A stretch of 60,463 bases of DNA. Origin: an uncultured Prevotellaceae bacterium (GTDB taxonomy: Bacteria > Bacteroidota > Bacteroidia > Bacteroidales > Bacteroidaceae). Position numbers and translations under genes: made by a program. Below are positions 46,283 through 54,728 of the stretch, piece by piece. The stretch covers positions 1-60,463 of the forward strand of contig ONLL01000023.1 of assembly GCA_900318685.1 (NCBI GenBank), written 5' to 3'. Position 1 is the first letter of the stretch. Each line of letters begins with the position of its first letter. A model generated the notes under the pieces. The model saw only the letters and a list, made by a program, of their open reading frames with translations. It had not been told where the DNA came from and did not search any database.

Positions 46283-47371
46283 ATGAAGGATATCTCATCA
46301 AACTCTCAGCGCCTGCTCTCGCTCGATGTTCTGCGTGGTTTGACGGTGGCAGGAATGATTCTGGTGAACAACGGCTATGGAGAATCGTTCGAGATGCTCC
46401 GGCATGCCCAGTGGAACGGCATGACACCCTGCGACCTCGTATTTCCCTTCTTCCTGTTCATCATGGGAATATCGTGCTACCTGTCGTTGTCGAAGTCGCA
46501 ATTTACGGCTACCAGGCCTGTGCTCTTCAAGATCGTGAAGCGCACCATACTGCTCTTCGCCATCGGACTCTTTATCAACTGGTTCGACCATGCCATCTGG
46601 GGCGACGTACTCTGTTTCGGACATCTGCGGCTGTGGGCTGTGCTGCAGCGCATCGCCCTGTGCTACTTCTTCGCATCGATGTTCGCCCTCTATGCCAACC
46701 ATCGTTACACGATTCCGACCATCATCGGACTGCTGGCCGTCTACACACTCATCCTACTGCTGGGTAACGGCTATGCCGAGGATGCGTCAGTCAATGTCCT
46801 GGCACAGGTCGACCTCAACCTCTTCGGCTACGATCACCTCTATCACAAGAGTCCTGTCGACCCAGAGGGATTGTTGGGCACCATCAGCGGCGTGGCCCAT
46901 GTGCTCTTGGGATTCTATTGCGGACGGCTCATCAAGCAGAAAAAGAACGTTGAGCAGAAGGCACTAGCCGTTTTCGTACTTGGCACCGTCTGCATCGTTG
47001 CCGGCTATCTGCTCAGCTACGGACTGCCCTTGAACAAGCGCATCTGGAGTCCCAGCTATGTATTCATGACCTGCGGACTCGCAGCCCTGCTGCAAGCACT
47101 CTTCATCTACACGATTGACATCTGCAAGAAGAAAGGCTGGACGAAGTTCTTCCATGTCTTTGGCGTCAATGCCCTGGCCCTTTATGTTGCCAGCGAGCTG
47201 CTCGCCATCCTCTTCGGCCGCTTTGGCATCAGCCCCGCCATCTATGATGCCCTCCACGCAGTCATACCAGGCCTGAAGTGGGCGTCGCTGGCCTATGCCT
47301 TGGTGTTTGTGGGCATCAATTTCCTGATAGGCTATTTCCTTTGGAAGCGAAAGATATTCATCAAACTATAA
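46283..47371 (+). CDS. HGSNAT-like membrane N-acetyltransferase (DUF5009 type)
   Basis: A 362-residue multi-pass membrane protein. It opens RLLSLDVLRGLTVAGMILVNN, the family signature, with further helices such as DLVFPFFLFIMGISCYLSL and LRLWAVLQRIALCYFFASM. Members are related to human heparan-alpha-glucosaminide N-acetyltransferase, which acetylates terminal glucosamine across a membrane. In lysosomes that acetylated end is then removed by NAGLU, the enzyme encoded two genes upstream. Only 4 bp separate it from the GH2 gene. The substrate in this bacterium is inferred. Confidence 0.85.
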   Translation: MKDISSNSQRLLSLDVLRGLTVAGMILVNNGYGESFEMLRHAQWNGMTPCDLVFPFFLFIMGISCYLSLSKSQFTATRPVLFKIVKRTILLFAIGLFINWFDHAIWGDVLCFGHLRLWAVLQRIALCYFFASMFALYANHRYTIPTIIGLLAVYTLILLLGNGYAEDASVNVLAQVDLNLFGYDHLYHKSPVDPEGLLGTISGVAHVLLGFYCGRLIKQKKNVEQKALAVFVLGTVCIVAGYLLSYGLPLNKRIWSPSYVFMTCGLAALLQALFIYTIDICKKKGWTKFFHVFGVNALALYVASELLAILFGRFGISPAIYDALHAVIPGLKWASLAYALVFVGINFLIGYFLWKRKIFIKL

Positions 47372-47377
47372 ACCATT

Positions 47378-48040
47378 ATGAAGAAAACATCATTCCTATT
47401 CATACTTGTCGCTGCCGCCATATTTGCTTTTGGCAGCTGTAAGAACGACAAACGCAGTCAGCAAGACGACTTCGACGACGAGGACGACATCGAGATGGCT
47501 GACGAAGACGAGGAAGGCGAGGATGCCGCAGACGACGCCCTGCCCAAGCGGAGCGACTACAAGTTCCGGACAGAGGTCGTCATGAGCGAACCTGATGAGG
47601 AAGGCGACGAGGTGGTGGAGAACATCATCATCCACATGAAGCCGCGACACGGAAAGGAGACCATCGTCGACATCGAAGCCGTGATGCCCCTCGACACCAT
47701 CAACTGGCATGGCTTCGGAGTAATCCATGAGGACGACATCAACTTCGACGGCTATCCCGACCTGATGGTCTGCGGGGGGCCAAGCAACGCCTACGGGAAT
47801 TACACCTACGATGCCTGGTTATGGAATCAGCAGACACGCTCCTTCGACCATGTCGACGGCTTCTACGAGATCTTCGACCCCGTCATCGATGCCGACAGGA
47901 AAGAGATCACCGGTGGCTTCCACATGAACAACGAGTACGAGTATCAGGAAGTGTGGAAGTGGAAGGGCAACAAAATCGTCATGATCGAGAGCAAGACCAT
48001 CGACTACACCAAAATGGACGACGAAGAAGAGGACGAATAA
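47378..48040 (+). CDS. Acidic lipoprotein with a VCBS/FG-GAP-like calcium motif, function unknown
   Basis: A 220-residue protein with a lipoprotein signal (FAFGSCKND) followed by a long Asp/Glu-rich run (residues ~28-50), again like a surface-export signal. The C-terminal half has DDINFDGYPDLMVCGG, a calcium-loop motif of the type found in FG-GAP/VCBS repeats, and resembles XAC2610-like proteins. It lies 6 bp after the acetyltransferase gene and 22 bp before the SDR gene. I infer a surface role but no activity. Confidence 0.75.
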   Translation: MKKTSFLFILVAAAIFAFGSCKNDKRSQQDDFDDEDDIEMADEDEEGEDAADDALPKRSDYKFRTEVVMSEPDEEGDEVVENIIIHMKPRHGKETIVDIEAVMPLDTINWHGFGVIHEDDINFDGYPDLMVCGGPSNAYGNYTYDAWLWNQQTRSFDHVDGFYEIFDPVIDADRKEITGGFHMNNEYEYQEVWKWKGNKIVMIESKTIDYTKMDDEEEDE

Positions 48041-48062
48041 CACCAACCAATCATACCAGCTT

Positions 48063-48824
48063 ATGACCAACAGACCAACTGCACTCATCACGGGTGCCAC
48101 CAGCGGCATCGGACTGGGCTGTGCCCGTCGCTTTGCCCGTGGAGGCTATGACCTCATCCTCACTGGCCGCCGCCAGGACGTGCTCGACGATATTGCCAAC
48201 GAACTGCGACAGGCAGGCAGCGACGTCACTACCCTGTGCTTCGATGTACGCGACCGCGAAGCCTGCCAGAAGGCCGTCGACAGCCTCGCCGACCGTGCCA
48301 TCGACGTGCTCATCAACAATGCCGGCCTGGCCCTCGGCCTGGAGCCCGAGTATGAAGGCGACCCCGACGACTGGGACACAATGATCGACACCAACATCAA
48401 GGGCCTGCTATGGATGACCCGCCTCGTCGTGCCACGGATGGTGGAGCGCGGCAGCGGACACATTATTAATATAGGCTCCGTGGCTGGCGATGCTGCCTAT
48501 GCCGGAGGCAATGTCTACTGCGCCACGAAGGCTGCCGTGAAAGCCATCACGGATGGCCTGCGCATCGATGTGGCACATACCGCCCTGCGAGTTACCAACA
48601 TCAAGCCCGGCCTAGTGGAGACCCACTTCAGCAACGTGCGCTTCCACGGCGACGACCAGCGCGCCGACGCCGTCTACCGAGGCATACAGCCCCTCACGGG
48701 CGACGACATTGGCGATGTGGCCTTCTATGCCGCCAGCGCTCCCAAGCATGTACAGATAGCCGAGGTGCTGGTGCTGGCCACTCATCAGGCCAGCGGCAGC
48801 GTCATCCATCGTGAAACCCCTTAA
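48063..48824 (+). CDS. SDR-family NAD(P)-dependent oxidoreductase (YdfG-like)
   Basis: A classical 253-residue short-chain dehydrogenase: TGATSGIGLGCARRF (cofactor loop), INNAGLALG, Ser in IGSVAGDAAYAGG and the Tyr-Lys pair in VYCATKAAVKAI. The overall pattern is that of YdfG-type 3-hydroxy acid dehydrogenases, which oxidise serine or 3-hydroxyisobutyrate. The true substrate is unknown. It sits inside the glycosidase operon with short gaps. Confidence 0.9.
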   Translation: MTNRPTALITGATSGIGLGCARRFARGGYDLILTGRRQDVLDDIANELRQAGSDVTTLCFDVRDREACQKAVDSLADRAIDVLINNAGLALGLEPEYEGDPDDWDTMIDTNIKGLLWMTRLVVPRMVERGSGHIINIGSVAGDAAYAGGNVYCATKAAVKAITDGLRIDVAHTALRVTNIKPGLVETHFSNVRFHGDDQRADAVYRGIQPLTGDDIGDVAFYAASAPKHVQIAEVLVLATHQASGSVIHRETP

Positions 48825-48890
48825 GGGCACTTCCACACCTGGCATCTATCATCCGACATGAACAAGAGTAACACCAATCAGCACACCATT

Positions 48891-49442
48891 ATGAGAACAA
48901 TCAGACTCATCCTGCTCTGCCTGCTGGCAAGCCTCAGCACGCAGGCGCAACAAGACAAGAAAACTGCCGACCGCCTGACCGATATCCGCGAACAGTATGC
49001 CAAAGCGATGTCATGGATGGCAGGAGAACACGTGGAAGACAACATGGGCTACGAGATGAGCATCCAAAACAATCGCGTCATACCGGCCCTGGGTTCAATC
49101 AACGAGACCATACACTTCTACTTCGGGCTGGACGACAAGAAATTCGAGGAAGACCTGACGGTGGCCTACCTGCCCTACTTCATGGACCGGCGCTACTATC
49201 AAGGGCCGCGCGAATATTTTGAGGAGTACCTCTTCGACCTCAAGACGGGCAAACTCATCTACTTCTCGCGCATCAACGACAATTATGATGGCGGGAAAGA
49301 CGAGACACGCCTCTACTGGGGGAAGAATGGAAAGGATGTCGTACACAAGGAAAGCAAAGGAGATGAACCTGCTGATGAGAATGAAGCACTGGCAACTGCT
49401 GACAGGCTGAAAAAAGCCTTTGACTTACTGGTGGAAGATTAA
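48891..49442 (+). CDS. Small exported protein, function unknown
   Basis: A 183-residue product with a signal peptide (MRTIRLILLCLLASLSTQAQ) cleaved before QDKKTADRL. It has no domain I recognise; LYWGKNGKDVVHK and PYFMDRRYYQGPREYFEEY stand out. The ATG at 48891 fits the signal peptide; an ATG at 48858 would add 11 polar residues before it. Probably the last gene of the GH89 operon. Its TAA stop (49440-49442) lies in an 8-bp array. Confidence 0.75.
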   Translation: MRTIRLILLCLLASLSTQAQQDKKTADRLTDIREQYAKAMSWMAGEHVEDNMGYEMSIQNNRVIPALGSINETIHFYFGLDDKKFEEDLTVAYLPYFMDRRYYQGPREYFEEYLFDLKTGKLIYFSRINDNYDGGKDETRLYWGKNGKDVVHKESKGDEPADENEALATADRLKKAFDLLVED

Positions 49443-49501
49443 AACATTAGAAGATTAAAACATTAGAAGATTAAAAACATTGAAAGATTAAAAGATTGAA
49501 G
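49438..49501 (+). repeat. 8-bp array at the end of the GH89 operon
   Basis: Steps of 8 bp alternate ATTAAAAC and ATTAGAAG, then become irregular (ATTAAAAA, ATTGAAAG, ATTAAAAG, ATTGAAG). It contains the stop codon of the preceding gene and ends just before a terminator hairpin. Confidence 0.8.
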
Positions 49502-49514
49502 TATTAAATAAACT

Positions 49515-49550
49515 AAAAAACGAGGCTACTGTTTGCAGTCTCGTTTTTTT
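49515..49550 (+). terminator. Rho-independent terminator of the GH89 operon
   Basis: AAAAAACGAG pairs with CTCGTTTTTT around a loop with an inner ACT/AGT pair, followed by a T-run. It is a standard intrinsic terminator after 48891-49442 and just before the aldA promoter. Confidence 0.8.
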
Positions 49551-49554
49551 TGTG

Positions 49555-49562
49555 TATCTTTG
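49555..49562 (+). promoter_or_regulatory. Promoter -7 box for aldA
   Basis: TATCTTTG lies 43 nt before the aldA ATG, directly after the terminator. Confidence 0.6.
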
Positions 49563-49605
49563 TTGCCGATTTGAAACTACTTTTTTCTAAAACAAAACTA
49601 CACGT

Positions 49606-51048
49606 ATGAAAGACTTAAAGATGTACATCAACGGCCAGTTCTGCGAGAGCTCGAACGGCAAGTGGATTGAAGTGTTGAACCCCTCTACCGAGGAAGTCAT
49701 CTCCCGTCAGCCAGAGGGAACAATTGAAGACGTGAACCGCGCCCTCGACGCAGCTCGCGCCGTACAGAAGCAATGGGCCAAGACCCCCGCCATCGAGCGT
49801 GCCGGCTACCTGCTGAAGATTGCTGCAGGCATCAAGGCCCGCGAGCAGGAGTTCACTGAGATCATCATGCGCGAGCAGGGCAAGACCCGCAATTGGGCTT
49901 CGATCGAGGTAGGTGCCACCATCGCCTATTTTGAGTATATGGCAACGTTTGCACGCCACATCGAAGGTGAGATCATCCCCAGCGACCGTCCCAACGAGAC
50001 CATCCTGCTGACGAAGAAGCCCATCGGCGTCGTCGCAGGCATCCTGCCCTGGAACTTCCCGTTCTTCCTCATTGCCCGCAAGGCTGGCGCAGCCCTCATC
50101 GCTGGCTGTACCATCGTCATCAAGCCCAGCCAGCTCACTCCGGAGAACTGCACTGAGTTTGCAAAGGTCGTCGACGAGGTGGGACTGCCCGCAGGTGTCA
50201 TCAACATCGTCACGGGTAAGGGCTCTGTCATCGGCAATGAGATGGCTGGCTCGCCGAAGATCGACATCGTCTCTGTCACAGGCTCCGTAGGTGCCGGCGA
50301 GAGCATCATGGCAGCTGCCTCGAAGAACATCACCAAGGTCAGTCTCGAGCTGGGAGGCAAGGCTCCTGCCATCGTCATGAAGGATGCCGACCTTGAGCGT
50401 GCCGCACAGTGGATTGTCGACAGCCGCATAGGCAACAACGGACAGATCTGCAACAACGCTGAGCGCGTCTATGTACAGAAGGAAGTGAAGGAAGCCTTCA
50501 CCAAGATCCTGGTCGACAAGATGAAGGCCGTCAAGGTGGGCGACCCCTGCCAGGACGAGAGTGTCGACATGGGCCCGCTGGTAGAGGCACGTGCCCTGGA
50601 GAGCGTCACAGAGAAGGTGGAGCGCGCCATCAAGCAGGGTGCCAAGCTGCTCTGCGGCGGACACCGTGTGGGCGAGAAGGGCTACTTCTATGCTGCCACC
50701 GTGCTCGACGACTGCCGTCAGGATATGGACATCATCCATGAGGAGACCTTCGGCCCTGTCATCCCGCTCATCGAGTTTGCCGATATCGACGAAGCCATTC
50801 GTCTGGCCAACGACTGCGAGTATGGCCTGGCATCCTCTATCTTCACCAAGGATCTGAACGTTGCCGTAAAGGCCTGCCGCGAGCTGGAGTTCGGCGAGAC
50901 CTACGTCAACCGCGAGCACTTCGAGGCCATCCAGGGCTTCCATGCAGGCGTGAAGAAGAGCGGCATCGGCGGTGCCGACGGCAAGCATGGTGTCGATGAG
51001 TACCTCGTCACCCACGTCACCTACCTCGACACCTACGACGACATGTAA
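49606..51048 (+). CDS. aldA: Aldehyde dehydrogenase, AldA type (lactaldehyde/glycolaldehyde)
   Basis: A 480-residue NAD-dependent aldehyde dehydrogenase. It has the nucleotide-binding ILPWNFPFFLIARK, the general-base Glu in SLELGGKAPAIVM, the catalytic Cys in NNGQICNNAERVY and the C-terminal EETFGPVIPL. The whole length reads like E. coli AldA, which oxidises lactaldehyde from fucose and rhamnose breakdown. No fucose or rhamnose genes lie beside it, so the physiological substrate is an inference. Confidence 0.93.
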   Translation: MKDLKMYINGQFCESSNGKWIEVLNPSTEEVISRQPEGTIEDVNRALDAARAVQKQWAKTPAIERAGYLLKIAAGIKAREQEFTEIIMREQGKTRNWASIEVGATIAYFEYMATFARHIEGEIIPSDRPNETILLTKKPIGVVAGILPWNFPFFLIARKAGAALIAGCTIVIKPSQLTPENCTEFAKVVDEVGLPAGVINIVTGKGSVIGNEMAGSPKIDIVSVTGSVGAGESIMAAASKNITKVSLELGGKAPAIVMKDADLERAAQWIVDSRIGNNGQICNNAERVYVQKEVKEAFTKILVDKMKAVKVGDPCQDESVDMGPLVEARALESVTEKVERAIKQGAKLLCGGHRVGEKGYFYAATVLDDCRQDMDIIHEETFGPVIPLIEFADIDEAIRLANDCEYGLASSIFTKDLNVAVKACRELEFGETYVNREHFEAIQGFHAGVKKSGIGGADGKHGVDEYLVTHVTYLDTYDDM

Positions 51049-51061
51049 TTTTCTAAAACCT

Positions 51062-51135
51062 AATATCACCAATATCACCCTGCATCTAACTGAATGTATT
51101 TCAGCAACATGCGGGGTGATATTATTGGTGATATT
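51062..51135. repeat. Inverted repeat of AATATCACC units after aldA
   Basis: AATATCACCAATATCACCC and TGCAT on the left pair with ATGC and GGGGTGATATTATTGGTGATA on the right around a ~23-nt loop. It may end the aldA message, though no T-run follows. The AATATCACC unit recurs at 51295-51380. Confidence 0.7.
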
Positions 51136-51294
51136 GTGATATTAAATTGGCAAAAAAGGGCGTTTCCTACCACTTTTTGCAATCGTTTTGCAACGAGGTA
51201 CTACGTGCCGTAACGGCTACGATGACGAGTGAGGATGCTGAAATTGCAACAGAAACGACTAAAAATTCAGCTAATTTATGTTAATTTTTCATTT

Positions 51295-51380
51295 CTAATA
51301 TCACAATATCACCATTAATATCACACTCTAACAAATTATAAATCAAAACTATAGACAAAAGGTGATATTTGTGATATTAG
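51295..51380. repeat. Second inverted AATATCACC repeat
   Basis: CTAATATCACAATATCACC (51295-51313) pairs with GGTGATATTTGTGATATTAG (51361-51380), apart from one bulged base, over a 47-nt loop. It uses the same 9-bp unit as the repeat after aldA. Confidence 0.65.
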
Positions 51381-51439
51381 TTTTTGAAAAATCAATAGAT
51401 GTGCCTTATCAATCGAATACGGCACTTTTGAAGTACCCC

Positions 51440-51492
51440 GACAGCTTCCTTGTATAGCTAGGAAGCCGTCCTTGCTATACAAGGAGGCTGTC
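51440..51492. repeat. Long hairpin with partial copies nearby
   Basis: GACAGCTTCCTTGTATAGC and GCTATACAAGGAGGCTGTC form a 19-bp stem with one mismatch and a 15-nt loop. Related arm sequence recurs near 51922-51940 (GACAGTTTCCTTGTATAG), and its AGGCCGTC/AAGCCGTC part recurs at 51503-51536. Confidence 0.7.
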
Positions 51493-51566
51493 GAGCCACT
51501 ACAAGAAGGCCGTCGTTCGTGTACAAGAAGGCCGTCCCAGTTACCACTACTCGCCCTTCTGACAAA

Positions 51567-51651
51567 GTAAAACAACTTGTTTTACCTTCCAAAGTCATAG
51601 GTTTTGCTTACCAAAGTATGCCACTTTCAAAGGTAAAACAACTTGTTTTAC
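51567..51651. repeat. Two identical 19-bp palindromes
   Basis: GTAAAACAACTTGTTTTAC occurs at 51567-51585 and again at 51633-51651. Each has 9-bp arms around a central C and is flanked by CAAAG. The spacing and identity suggest either two protein-binding sites or the ends of a small element. Confidence 0.7.
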
Positions 51652-52025
51652 TTCATCAACTCATATACTTTGACCCTCAAAGTCCGCAACTTGGATGTCC
51701 GAGATGGCTGAAGGCTCTCTGAAAAGAGGCCTCCTTTGAAGTCCAAGCCTGCCGTTCATGATGCAGTCAAGTGTGATGTTGTTTGCTTTTGTTGTCTGTC
51801 TTCCCTGTACTTTCCCTGGTCATTTCAAATGAATGATGTAACCTCCACACCTACAATGTCATCTAGGAATCAACATCAAAAAGGGACGCACCGTTTGGAT
51901 GTGTCCCTCTTTATTTCTGCTCCGACAGTTTCCTTGTATAGGAAGGGTGCCACGGAAGTACAGCAAGAGTGCCATTGAGGCAGATCTAAAGTGCCGTCGA
52001 GGAAGGGCAAGGTTGGTGACTATGC

Positions 52026-53702
52026 TTAACGCATCACCTTCACCGTGCAAACACTGCCGTCGGCCTTGCGTGTCTGCTTCATCAGCAGGCCCTTCGACGT
52101 GGCAGAGGCTTGGCGGCCCTGCAGGTCGAAATAGAGCACCTGAGTGTTGGCCTTGCTGTTGGCTTGGGCAATACCCGTGATCGTTTCGTCGGGCACATAG
52201 TTCTCGTCCACGAGATACCAGTTGATTTCCGTCTCGTTGGTTTCTTCTCCGCCTGTGTAGATGCTCTTCACGCCAATACGCTTCAGGCCATCCGTGATGC
52301 CATAGAACAGAATCATCTCACCACCACGCAAGAAGTCGATGTTGTCCTCGAAATCATAGGGAACGATGGACATGTCCTCCGACAGGCCATCATGCCAGTC
52401 GGCTTCGAAGACATAGGGCTCTACGCCCTCGCCGTAGTCAGTGAAGAGCTGATAGCTCAGTTTGCTGGTGATGAGCGAACGACCGTCGACATCCATCGCA
52501 GGCACATCAAGCTCGGCCAGAGCCATTTCGTAGTCAGGATCGTACTCGAAGTAGAGAATCTCAGGCGTAGCAGGCATCGCAGCTACATCGGATATATGAC
52601 TGATGACGACGTTAGAGTAAATCTCATAATAATAAGCATCATCAGGGATAGCGCTGAGCGACACCCACTGCCGGGCGGTCAGGGTGCCTGTCTCTTCATC
52701 AAAATCCATCACCAAATCCTCAGCCTTCGAGGTCTCAGTATTGAAGCCCACCAGGTAGATAGGATAGCCTTCGCCTATGTAAATATAGGTTCCGAAGTAC
52801 TGACCATTCTCGAAGACGAACTGACTGCCCTGGCGCTTACCTTTTATCCATGCGCCTGGGATGTAGCTGCAGAGCCCCTGAACATAGACATCGTCGCCGT
52901 CGAAGCCCACCTTCACAGTGCTGGCGATGTCTTCATACTCCGTCCACTCACCTGCTTCTTCATCGATGCACTCCATCATCGTGGCTGTGAACTGGTAGTC
53001 CTCCACGACCAGGTCATCGGGCGCCTCGACCGTATCTGAATCGTCGGTAATGTTGAGCACAGAGTCGTAGACGGCAAAATAGCGCAGGCCATCGACCAGA
53101 GTGTTCTCAAAGATATAGGTCACCACATCCTGCTGCAGCACGAAGGTGCCCACTTCCTCGTTGTAGTTGAACACGGCATCGATGCACTCCCACCCGTTAT
53201 CGGTAGAGGTTCCTGGCCAGAAGTACACATCGCGCAACTCGCCGTTGCTGTTGACGAGGTTGCCCACAAACTGCATGGGGAATGTCACAGTACTATGATC
53301 CTCGCTGAGCGTGCCCTTGATCCAAGCCTCAGGCAGGTAGTACATGAATCCCTGCAGATAGACATCATTGCCGTCGAAGCCAATCAGAATGGGACGGTTG
53401 ACGGGCTCCCAACCAGTAATCTGGATGTAGCCATTCATACGATAGCGCTCAGTGACCAGGTCGGCAGGAGGAACCACCAACTCTGTCTCTGAGCCGGCCT
53501 TCATGATTGGTGCAGCGGAAGGCATCGCCTGCTCACGCTGCAGACCATCAACCGACAGTTGCTGAACAGGCATTCGAGTCATGGAGAAAGCAGCAGCGGG
53601 CTTCTGACTGCCTAGCGTCTTCTTCACCATCTGCGGCTGTGCACCAACTGTAACAGCCATAACGGCTGCCAATAACAATAGAGTAAACTTTCTCATAAGC
53701 AT
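52026..53702 (-). CDS. Secreted protein with two related ~135-residue modules, function unknown
   Basis: The 558-residue product begins MLMRKFTLLLLAAVMAVTVG (signal peptide). Two modules share the pattern IGFDGNDVYLQGFMYYLPEA-WIKG and VGFDGDDVYVQGLCSYIPGA-WIKG, each followed by a YFGTYIYIG-like strand set, so an internal duplication is clear. The C-terminus has the usual tail (LYFDLQGRQAS...). I do not know the function. The start at 53702 or 53696 follows from the signal peptide; the open frame continues 52 codons into panE sequence. A small palindrome (53737-53751, GGTGTCA/TGACACC) lies in the short gap to panE. Confidence 0.78.
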   Translation of the reverse strand: MLMRKFTLLLLAAVMAVTVGAQPQMVKKTLGSQKPAAAFSMTRMPVQQLSVDGLQREQAMPSAAPIMKAGSETELVVPPADLVTERYRMNGYIQITGWEPVNRPILIGFDGNDVYLQGFMYYLPEAWIKGTLSEDHSTVTFPMQFVGNLVNSNGELRDVYFWPGTSTDNGWECIDAVFNYNEEVGTFVLQQDVVTYIFENTLVDGLRYFAVYDSVLNITDDSDTVEAPDDLVVEDYQFTATMMECIDEEAGEWTEYEDIASTVKVGFDGDDVYVQGLCSYIPGAWIKGKRQGSQFVFENGQYFGTYIYIGEGYPIYLVGFNTETSKAEDLVMDFDEETGTLTARQWVSLSAIPDDAYYYEIYSNVVISHISDVAAMPATPEILYFEYDPDYEMALAELDVPAMDVDGRSLITSKLSYQLFTDYGEGVEPYVFEADWHDGLSEDMSIVPYDFEDNIDFLRGGEMILFYGITDGLKRIGVKSIYTGGEETNETEINWYLVDENYVPDETITGIAQANSKANTQVLYFDLQGRQASATSKGLLMKQTRKADGSVCTVKVMR

Positions 53703-53763
53703 TTTGTTTATAGTTTTAAATGTAAAATGAGTTGTTGGTGTCATTGACACCCGACGTTTCTTT

Positions 53764-54669
53764 TCAATACTGATCCAGGAACTCGAGCTCTTGCATGAGC
53801 ATCTCCAGCTTGGGCATCGGGAAGCCGGCGTTCTTGGCAATCTCGATGGGACGGGCATAGATGTAGGTAATCTCCATCGGGCGATGGAAGTCGTAGTCCA
53901 GACGCATCGAGGGGGAGTAAGGAGTCATCTCGTCGGTCATCTTGAGCATTAGGTCGGCAAACGACTCATCGAGGTACTTCACGCCCAGGTGCTGTGCGGC
54001 TCCGATGACCTCCATCATCTGCTCACGAATGAGCTGACGGGTGGCTGGATGCTGCAGCAGGTGGTCGGTCTGGGTATGCAGGGCGACGGTCATGCCGTTG
54101 AAGGGCATGTTCCATACTGCTTTCTTCCAGCGGGCCTCGTGATACTCCACCAGCCCAGCCTTCACTCCTGCGGCATTGAAATCGTCGACGACACGCTGGA
54201 CGAGTGCCTCATCACGACAGGAGTAGTTGCCCAGATTGATCTGACCATAGCACTGATGGCTGACACGTCCCGGCTCCGTCTTCGCCGAGCAGATGAAAGC
54301 CAGGCCTGCAGCCAGCTGCACATCGGGGAACATGGTCTGCACATCAGCCTCGACACCGATGCCATTCTGAATGAGCACGACAAGCGTCGAGGGCTGGAGC
54401 AAGGGTGGCAGCAGCTGGCGAAGCAGATGATTGTTGATCGACTTCAAGCAGACGAGCACCACGTCGCACGGGGGCATGTCAGCTGTCGACTGATAGACAT
54501 GGGGATGGTCGAGGTGGAACGAACCATTGCAGGAGTCTATCTGCAGGCCGTTCGCGCGTACATATTCATAATCACGGTGCAGCAGGAAGTGCACCTCCTG
54601 ACCGCTCTGAGCCAGCCGGGCACCATAATAGCCGCCGATGGCTCCTGTTCCTATCACTCCGTATTTCAT
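53764..54669 (-). CDS. panE: PanE/ApbA-family 2-dehydropantoate 2-reductase
   Basis: A 301-residue protein with the N-terminal NADPH loop GVIGTGAIGGYYGARLAQSG, a central VLIQNGIGVEADVQ and the catalytic-Lys region ARWKKAVWNMPFNGM. It would reduce ketopantoate to pantoate for coenzyme A synthesis. Paralogues with other 2-oxo acid substrates are common in this family, so the specific reaction is probable rather than sure. The ATG at 54669 lies 9 nt after a TACTTTTG promoter box, which leaves a very short leader. Confidence 0.85.
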   Translation of the reverse strand: MKYGVIGTGAIGGYYGARLAQSGQEVHFLLHRDYEYVRANGLQIDSCNGSFHLDHPHVYQSTADMPPCDVVLVCLKSINNHLLRQLLPPLLQPSTLVVLIQNGIGVEADVQTMFPDVQLAAGLAFICSAKTEPGRVSHQCYGQINLGNYSCRDEALVQRVVDDFNAAGVKAGLVEYHEARWKKAVWNMPFNGMTVALHTQTDHLLQHPATRQLIREQMMEVIGAAQHLGVKYLDESFADLMLKMTDEMTPYSPSMRLDYDFHRPMEITYIYARPIEIAKNAGFPMPKLEMLMQELEFLDQY

Positions 54670-54678
54670 AATCGGCTG

Positions 54679-54686
54679 CAAAAGTA
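54679..54686 (-). promoter_or_regulatory. Promoter -7 box for panE
   Basis: On the - strand TACTTTTG fits TAnnTTTG and ends 9 nt before the ATG at 54669, so the message should be nearly leaderless. Confidence 0.55.
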
Positions 54687-54728
54687 CAAAATTATGCTGA
54701 GATTACGAAAGGATTGCTCCAAATATTT

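Larger units (their letters stand above)
51049..52025. other. Repeat-rich gap without a gene
   Basis: Nearly 1 kb between aldA and the next gene (on the other strand) has no credible coding frame. It contains inverted AATATCACC repeats (51062-51135, 51295-51380), a 19-bp hairpin (51440-51492), two copies of an identical 19-bp palindrome (51567-51585, 51633-51651) and a partial second copy of the hairpin arm near 51922. Small frames such as 51519-51722 are made of these repeats and are probably not genes. Confidence 0.75.

Noticed and set aside
51519-51722. Small + strand frame with KVKQLVL twice
   Set aside because: The repeated peptide is just the translation of two copies of a DNA palindrome; there is no promoter and the region is repeat-rich.
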